DNA from: Mycolicibacter senuensis
GTDB taxonomy: Bacteria; Actinomycetota; Actinomycetes; Mycobacteriales; Mycobacteriaceae
Direction: 5' to 3'
Assembly (NCBI RefSeq): GCF_002101885.1
Contig: NZ_LQPS01000046.1
Coordinates: 1-64,000, forward strand
Length of the DNA stretch: 64,000 bases
Positions 59,680-64,000 of the stretch are shown piece after piece; positions within the stretch are counted from its first letter, which is position 1, and each line of letters opens with the position of its first letter. The position numbers were made by a program, and so were the translations under genes. Below the pieces are notes generated by a model, which was not told the origin of the DNA, searched no databases, and saw only the letters and a list, made by a program, of their open reading frames with translations.

Positions 59680-60160
59680 CGCCAAGGCCACCGAGATCGA
59701 GGCGATCAAACGCCTCAAATCCCGTTATTGTCGCCATCTGGACACCAAGGACTGGGCGGCTTGGCGCGCCCTGTTCACCGACGATTTCGTCAGCGACACC
59801 TCACGTGCGGGCGGCAAACTCATCAGCGGCGCCGACGAATTCGTGGCCTTCACCCGCAACAGCCTGCGCGACCAGGCCACCGTGCACCAAGTGCACGCAC
59901 CTGACATCGAACTGGACTCGCCGACGACCGCACACGGGGTCTGGGCGCTGGAAGACGTGGTCCGGTTCGGCCCGGGTGTCAACCTGCGCGGCTATGGGCA
60001 CTACACCGAGACCTACGAAAAGATCGACGGTGACTGGCGGATCAAGACCTCGACCCTGACCCGGCTGCGCGAGGACGTGTTCAACGGGTTGTTCGCCGTC
60101 TACCTGTCACCGCGAATTCGCGCGCTGCTGGGCGCGGTGGCCGGGCGGTTGGTGAAGTGA
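59672..60160 (+). CDS. SnoaL-like (NTF2-fold) protein
   Basis: 162 aa. RLKSRYCRHLDTKDWAAWRA and LFTDDFVSDTS match the SnoaL_4 pattern, with HGVWALEDVVRF and YTETYEKIDGDWRIKTSTLT following. It is paralogous to the protein at 54310 (shared LDTKDW). The C-terminal 25 residues (YLSPRIRALLGAVAGRLVK) form an amphipathic tail. Last gene of the long plus-strand unit; its role may be dehydration or isomerisation. Confidence 0.85.
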   Translation: MTDAKATEIEAIKRLKSRYCRHLDTKDWAAWRALFTDDFVSDTSRAGGKLISGADEFVAFTRNSLRDQATVHQVHAPDIELDSPTTAHGVWALEDVVRFGPGVNLRGYGHYTETYEKIDGDWRIKTSTLTRLREDVFNGLFAVYLSPRIRALLGAVAGRLVK

Positions 60161-60196
60161 GCGTACTCGGGACTGCCGTGCACTGTCCCGAGGCTA

Positions 60197-60218
60197 TTAC
60201 CGGAAGGTCTATAGTATA
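60197..60218. promoter_or_regulatory. TTAC-type operator family, site 4
   Basis: The element begins TTACCGGAAGGT and ends CTATAGTATA. It is the closest match to the 42278 site (shared TACCG-AAGGT and AGTA). It lies about 49 nt before the SDR start at 60267. Confidence 0.6.
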
Positions 60219-60266
60219 GGCGCCGGGAGCGGTCCCGGGTGCTCGTAACCGAAAAGGGGAGTGTTC

Positions 60267-61040
60267 GTGGAGATCGAAGGCAAAGGCGCGATCATCGTCG
60301 GTGGCGCATCGGGGTTCGGCAAGGCGACAGCGGAGCTGTTGGCCAAGCGCGGGGCCAAGGTGGCGATCCTGGACCGGCCGCAGTCCAAGGGCAAGGATGT
60401 CGCCGACGCGCTCGGCGGTCAGTTCTTCGAAGCCGATGTCACCGATTTCGCCGGGACCGAGCGCGTGCTGAACGAAGCCGTCGAGGCATTGGGCGGGGTG
60501 CACATCGTCGTCACCACGGCCGGGGGGACCACCGCGGGCGGCGGTATCGGTGAGCGAACGATCAAACGCGACGGGCCCCACGATCTGGAGACCTTCCGGT
60601 CCACCCAAGATCTCAACGTCGTCGGCACGTTCAACGTGAGCCGGTTGGCTGCCTGGCACATGAGCACCAACGAGCCAGACGACGACGAGCGCGGCGTGAT
60701 CATCAATACGTCGTCGATCGCGGCGTTCGAAGGCCAGATCGGCCAGATCGCCTACACCGCATCCAAGGCCGCGATCGCCGGGATGTGCCTGACGATGGCC
60801 CGCGATCTCGGCGGCGTCGGCATCCGGGTGCTGGCGATCGCTCCGAGCCTGTTCGCCACGGGTCTCACCCAGGGCATCCCGGACGAGTTCGCCGCGGTGC
60901 TGACCAAGGACGCGGCGTTCCCCAAGCGGCTGGGCCGCCCGGAGGAGTACGCCAAGCTGGCAGCGGCCATCGTGGAGAACCCGATGCTCAACGGCCAGTG
61001 CATCCGGCTGGACGCCGGCCAGCGCTTCGCACCGAAGTAA
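60267..61040 (+). CDS. SDR-family oxidoreductase (HSD10-like)
   Basis: 257 aa from the GTG at 60267, chosen because AAAAGGGGA is correctly spaced from it; a GTG at 60261 is too close. AIIVGGASGFGKATAELLAK, FFEADVTDFAGTERVL, Ser in NTSSIAAFEGQIGQ, catalytic AYTASKAAIAGM and C-terminal NGQCIRLDAGQRFAPK match type II 3-hydroxyacyl-CoA dehydrogenases (HSD10). A monocistronic unit with its own operator, convergent with the amidohydrolase over a strong palindrome. Confidence 0.92.
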   Translation: MEIEGKGAIIVGGASGFGKATAELLAKRGAKVAILDRPQSKGKDVADALGGQFFEADVTDFAGTERVLNEAVEALGGVHIVVTTAGGTTAGGGIGERTIKRDGPHDLETFRSTQDLNVVGTFNVSRLAAWHMSTNEPDDDERGVIINTSSIAAFEGQIGQIAYTASKAAIAGMCLTMARDLGGVGIRVLAIAPSLFATGLTQGIPDEFAAVLTKDAAFPKRLGRPEEYAKLAAAIVENPMLNGQCIRLDAGQRFAPK

Positions 61041-61047
61041 CGCGGCG

Positions 61048-61106
61048 TTGACTCTGCAGTCAGGGCGCTGAATTGCGGTGTGTCGCAGCCCTGGCCGCAG
61101 AGTCAA
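61048..61106. terminator. Long palindrome between convergent genes, bidirectional terminator or dispersed repeat
   Basis: Outer arms TTGACTCTGC (61048-61057) and GCAGAGTCAA (61097-61106) are perfect; inner arms AGGGC (61062-61066) and GCCCT (61088-61092) extend the stem. It fills almost all of the 72-nt gap between the SDR and the amidohydrolase, and it would form a stem in both transcripts. It may be a copy of a mycobacterial intergenic palindromic repeat. Confidence 0.7.
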
Positions 61107-61112
61107 AGTGCG

Positions 61113-62342
61113 TTAGGCACTCGCCGCCACCGGCGGCCTGACGGCCTCTGGGTCCGGGTTGGCGATCGGCAGCCCCATGAACCGGCGGGCGTTGTCGCCC
61201 ATGAAGTCGTAAGTGCGCCGGACATCCATGCCCTCGGCGTACTTCCAGAATCCGCTGGGCTCGGCCAGGCCCTCGGGATGCGGATAGTCCGACCCGAACA
61301 GCACCTTGTCCCAGCCGACAGTGTCGACGACGTCGGAGATGCAGCCCTCCCAGAACGGGCTGACCCAGATGTTGCGCCGGAACACCTCGTGCGGATGCTC
61401 GGGGAAGTTCTGCGGCATCTTCTTGTACAGGTCGCCGAAGTCATCGAAGAGTGGCCGGATCCAGGAGCTGCCGTTCTCCACGCTGGCGATCCGCAGCTTG
61501 GGGAAGCGGGTCAGGGTGCCGTGGCAGATCAGCGCGGTGATCATGTCGGCGATCTCCCGATGTCCCAGCACCATCCAGCGGAATGCGCTCTGCGTCATGA
61601 AGTTCTGCGTGTAGGGCGGCTCCCACTTCCCGACGTAGTCATCCAGCGGCGGGAAGCTGGCGTGCAGCACGATCGGCAGACCGGCGGCCTCCACATCACG
61701 CCAGAACGGGTCGAACTCCGGCAACGCGGGGGAGCGCCAACCGTGGATGCCGTTGACCGGTCCGGGTTTGATGAGTGCGACCGCAGCACCCTGCGACAGG
61801 ATGTAGTCGAGTTCGCGCTGGGCACCGTCGACCTCGGAGAGGTTGATGATCGGCGTGGAGAACACCCGGCCGTCGTAGTTGTAGGTCCAGTGCTCGACCA
61901 TCCACTGATTCAGCGCGTGAATGATCGCCAAGGTCAGCTCCGGGTCGTCGGCGGATGAGTGCTCCACGAGGCTGGCCAGCGTCGGATAGTTCAGCGCCTC
62001 GACCACGCCCTGACGGTCCAGCTCTTTCACCCGGTCGGCGGGGTTGCGGGTCGCCGCGGGCGCCGCGATGGCCGGGCCCTGCATCTCGCGCAGGGTCAGG
62101 CCCTCGGTGTTCTCCCCGGCGAAGAAGTTCTCGTGCGCGCCCGGCGCGGCGACCCGCTCGAACGTCGGATTGGGGATGAAGTCGCTGACCCGGTTGTTGA
62201 TGATGATCCGGGTCTGCCGGCCGATCTGGGCGAATTGGACTGCCCGCGAGTACTTCTCCGGCAGGTGCTGGGTCAGCGACTCCGGTGTCTCATACATGTG
62301 CTGGTCGGCATCGAAGATCGGTGCGTCACGAAACTGGCTCAT
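61113..62342 (-). CDS. Amidohydrolase_2 family metal-dependent hydrolase/decarboxylase
   Basis: 409 aa. The metal motif is FDADQHMYETPESL, with VSDFIPNPTFERVAAPGAHE, LHASFPPLDDYVG and FGSDYPHPEGLAEPSGF carrying the final Asp. It is in the same subfamily as the proteins at 11550 and 43202 (shared FIPNPTF and GSDxPHxEGLAxP). GGGAGA precedes the ATG. Last gene of the DUF35-Ltp-amidohydrolase unit, whose promoter carries operator site 5. Confidence 0.9.
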   Translation of the reverse strand: MSQFRDAPIFDADQHMYETPESLTQHLPEKYSRAVQFAQIGRQTRIIINNRVSDFIPNPTFERVAAPGAHENFFAGENTEGLTLREMQGPAIAAPAATRNPADRVKELDRQGVVEALNYPTLASLVEHSSADDPELTLAIIHALNQWMVEHWTYNYDGRVFSTPIINLSEVDGAQRELDYILSQGAAVALIKPGPVNGIHGWRSPALPEFDPFWRDVEAAGLPIVLHASFPPLDDYVGKWEPPYTQNFMTQSAFRWMVLGHREIADMITALICHGTLTRFPKLRIASVENGSSWIRPLFDDFGDLYKKMPQNFPEHPHEVFRRNIWVSPFWEGCISDVVDTVGWDKVLFGSDYPHPEGLAEPSGFWKYAEGMDVRRTYDFMGDNARRFMGLPIANPDPEAVRPPVAASA

Positions 62343-62358
62343 GGGTGTCTCCCGGTCA

Positions 62359-63504
62359 CTAGCGGGTCAGAATGGTTGCCGCGGCGGTACCCGGGGCGCC
62401 GTAGAGCTGGGCGAAGCCCACTTTGGGATTGCCCGGCACCTGGCGGTCACCGGCTTCGCCGCGCAGCTGACGTACCAGCTCGTGGAGCTGGCGCAGCCCG
62501 GAGGCCCCGATCGGCTCGCCGTTGGCGATCAGCCCGCCGTCGGTGTTGACCGGCAGCGACCCGGTGATCTCGGTCGCACCCTCGGCGAGCAGCTTCTCCT
62601 GGTCGCCGTCGGCGCAGAACCCACATTCGGCCATGTGGATGATCTCCGCGCCGGCGTCGGTGTCCTGCAACTGGATCACGTCGACGTCTTCGGGTGCCAC
62701 ACCGGCCTTTTCGAACGCGGCGTGGGCCGCGTACACCGTCGGCGCGACGTCCTCGTCCACCGGCGCGAAGGTGGTGTTGACCTCATAGGCCCCGTAGCGC
62801 CGCGTGCGGACCTCCACTGCGCGCAGGTACACCGGCTTGTCGGTGTAGCGGTGCGCGATGTCGGCCCGGCACATCACCACCGCCGCCGCCCCCTCGTCCG
62901 GCGCGCAGAACATGTACTGGGTCAGCGGATAGTTCAGCATCGTCGAGCCCAGGATCTCGTCCTCGGACATCGGCTTGCGCCGGAACGCATTGGGGTTCAG
63001 CGCCCCGTTGCGGAAGTTCTTGGCCGCGACCTTGGCCAGCGTCGCTTGCGAGATGTTGTGATCGTGCAGGTAGCGGTTGGCCTTCATGCCGAAGAACTGG
63101 GTCGTCAGATACTGGCCGTTCTCGGCGTACCAGCGCGGCATCCCGACCAGCGCCGGGTCCTCGGTGAACGCCCCGCGCGGGTGTTTGTCCAGGCCGACGG
63201 CGACACCGATGTCGTAGTCGCCCAGCCGGATCCCGTCCGCGCAAACCTTGGCCGCGCTGGCTGCCGTCGCGCAGGCGTTGAACACGTTGGTGAACGGAAT
63301 ACCCGACAGGCCGACCATGCCGACGATGGCGTCCGGATTGGCCACCGTCCAGCTGCCGCCGGTCGCAGCGCCGATGTCCGACCACGCCACCCCGGCGTCG
63401 GCCACCGCGGCGAAGATGGCGTCCACGCCCATGTCCATTGCCGACTTGCCTTCGAAGCGGCCGAACGGGTGCAAGCCGACCCCGATGATGGCGACGTCGT
63501 TCAT
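62359..63504 (-). CDS. Thiolase-fold lipid-transfer protein (SCP-x/Ltp type)
   Basis: 381 aa. FNACATAASAAKV contains the nucleophile Cys (about residue 77-80). The usual GHP block reads NGEPIGASGLRQ, with Glu for His, and the C-terminal Cys motif reads YGAPGTAAATI, with no Cys. QLQDTDAGAEIIHMAECGFC replaces the NEAF region. Thiolysis may therefore be altered. The partner DUF35 gene is directly upstream and overlaps by 4 nt (ATGA). Confidence 0.9.
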   Translation of the reverse strand: MNDVAIIGVGLHPFGRFEGKSAMDMGVDAIFAAVADAGVAWSDIGAATGGSWTVANPDAIVGMVGLSGIPFTNVFNACATAASAAKVCADGIRLGDYDIGVAVGLDKHPRGAFTEDPALVGMPRWYAENGQYLTTQFFGMKANRYLHDHNISQATLAKVAAKNFRNGALNPNAFRRKPMSEDEILGSTMLNYPLTQYMFCAPDEGAAAVVMCRADIAHRYTDKPVYLRAVEVRTRRYGAYEVNTTFAPVDEDVAPTVYAAHAAFEKAGVAPEDVDVIQLQDTDAGAEIIHMAECGFCADGDQEKLLAEGATEITGSLPVNTDGGLIANGEPIGASGLRQLHELVRQLRGEAGDRQVPGNPKVGFAQLYGAPGTAAATILTR

Positions 63505-63926
63505 GCGCGCTGTCCCGTCGGGCGGAAGGCGAAGGTGACGATCTCGTCGCCGTCGGCGTCGGTGGCGAACGGCACCATGGTGAACTCCACCGGCATGCCG
63601 AACTGCAGTTTGTCCGGGTCGTTCTCGGTGAGCCGTCCCTCCACCCGGATGACGTCGCCGAGCTGCACCAGCCCGACGCCGAACGGGACGAAGTCCTTAC
63701 CGGTCGGGCCCAGATACGGTGGGCCGGGAGGGAAGCCCTGGGTGGTCCACGCCACCAGCGTTCCGTTGCGGGGCAGCAACTCCTGGGTCATCTGATCGCC
63801 GCTGCACTTCGGGCAGTGCGGCTGGGCCGGGAACACCGTGGCGTCGCAGTCCCCGCAGCGGCTGGCGATCAACTGCGGGTTCTCGGCCGGCCAGGTCGAG
63901 ATGTCGGGTGCTAGTGCCTTGGGCAT
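63501..63926 (-). CDS. Zn-ribbon DUF35 OB-fold protein
   Basis: 141 aa. The N-terminal rubredoxin-like ribbon is intact: SRCGDCDATVFPAQPHCPKC gives two CxxC knuckles. The OB-fold part has GTLVAWTTQGFPPGPPYLGP and FGVGLVQLGDVIRVEGRL. It would bind acyl-CoA or assist the Ltp-type thiolase next to it. GGAGGT precedes the ATG. First gene of the minus-strand unit at the right edge. Confidence 0.9.
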   Translation of the reverse strand: MPKALAPDISTWPAENPQLIASRCGDCDATVFPAQPHCPKCSGDQMTQELLPRNGTLVAWTTQGFPPGPPYLGPTGKDFVPFGVGLVQLGDVIRVEGRLTENDPDKLQFGMPVEFTMVPFATDADGDEIVTFAFRPTGQRA

Positions 63927-63950
63927 GGGACCTCCGGGTACCGGGTCTAT

Positions 63951-63972
63951 TAACTGTAATGCTTACAGTAAT
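63951..63972. promoter_or_regulatory. TTAC-type operator family, site 5
   Basis: A perfect inverted repeat ACTGTAA (63953-63959)/TTACAGT (63963-63969) with a 3-nt spacer lies 25 nt upstream of the DUF35 start. It shares TTACAGTAA with the site at 42278. The last 28 bases of the window show no gene. Confidence 0.6.
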
Positions 63973-64000
63973 GTACGATCGCGGCAGTTGACCAGCGGGG

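Noticed and set aside
1..64000. Mobile elements, tRNA/rRNA genes or CRISPR arrays
   Set aside because: No transposase or integrase motifs, terminal repeats, cloverleaf-like segments or regularly spaced repeats were seen.

Overview
The window is a dense, high-GC (well above 60 %) actinobacterial catabolic region, most likely from a mycobacterium. Supporting signs are a secreted PE-PPE-domain hydrolase, two SDRs of the mycofactocin-coupled type, many GTG starts, tightly overlapping genes, and families expanded as in mycobacterial steroid and lipid catabolism (FadD, FadE, crotonases, lipid-transfer-type thiolases with DUF35 partners). I see no transposase, integrase, tRNA, rRNA or CRISPR array. 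No stretch over about 300 bases lacks a gene; the longest gap is about 255 bases, before 16065.

Layout. 1-3833: the end of an M24 peptidase, a crotonase and a double-length CaiB-type CoA transferase (+). 3862-8399: a minus-strand unit of two P450s, a mycofactocin-type SDR and a phosphotransferase, divergent from a TetR (8510). 9160-14389: a crotonase (-), then a FadD, an amidohydrolase, a FadD3-like ligase and a 60-aa BFD-type [2Fe-2S] protein (+). 14475-20957: a TetR and an unfamiliar membrane cluster: two paralogous six-span proteins, two microproteins of 34 and 43 aa, a NorD-like vWA protein, a NorQ-like AAA+ ATPase, a single-span protein and a P450. 20952-24446: ligase, SDR and FadE (-). 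24551-28486: SDR, thiolase, FadE and a GntR regulator (+). 28496-36802: a PE-PPE hydrolase, three overlapping ligases and three crotonases (-). 36895-39703: thioesterase, crotonase and thiolase (+). 39700-43187: TetR (-), crotonase, SDR, crotonase. 43202-49169: amidohydrolase, FadD, amidohydrolase and a FadE pair. 49162-50402: a CMD-family protein and an AraC regulator (-). 50428-60160: amidohydrolase, two SDRs, IclR, SnoaL, an epimerase-like protein, a double-length FadE34-like dehydrogenase, an Ltp-type thiolase, DUF35 and SnoaL (+). 60267 to the end: an SDR (+), then DUF35, Ltp and amidohydrolase (-).

How the genes fit together (inference). Carboxylic acids would be activated by seven AMP-forming ligases or the CoA transferase, and oxidised by five acyl-CoA dehydrogenase genes, eight crotonases, SDRs, thiolases and Ltp/DUF35 retro-aldolase-type pairs. 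P450s would start or functionalise the skeleton. Amidohydrolase_2 enzymes (five) could hydrolyse or decarboxylate ring-derived intermediates. The substrate cannot be read from sequence; a polycyclic or isoprenoid compound is plausible. A shared inverted-repeat motif at five promoters (36.8, 40.6, 42.3, 60.2 and 64.0 kb) suggests that one regulator, probably the TetR at 39700-40467, coordinates the right half. The membrane cluster at 15-21 kb carries a different repeated operator and is the best candidate for an undescribed system.
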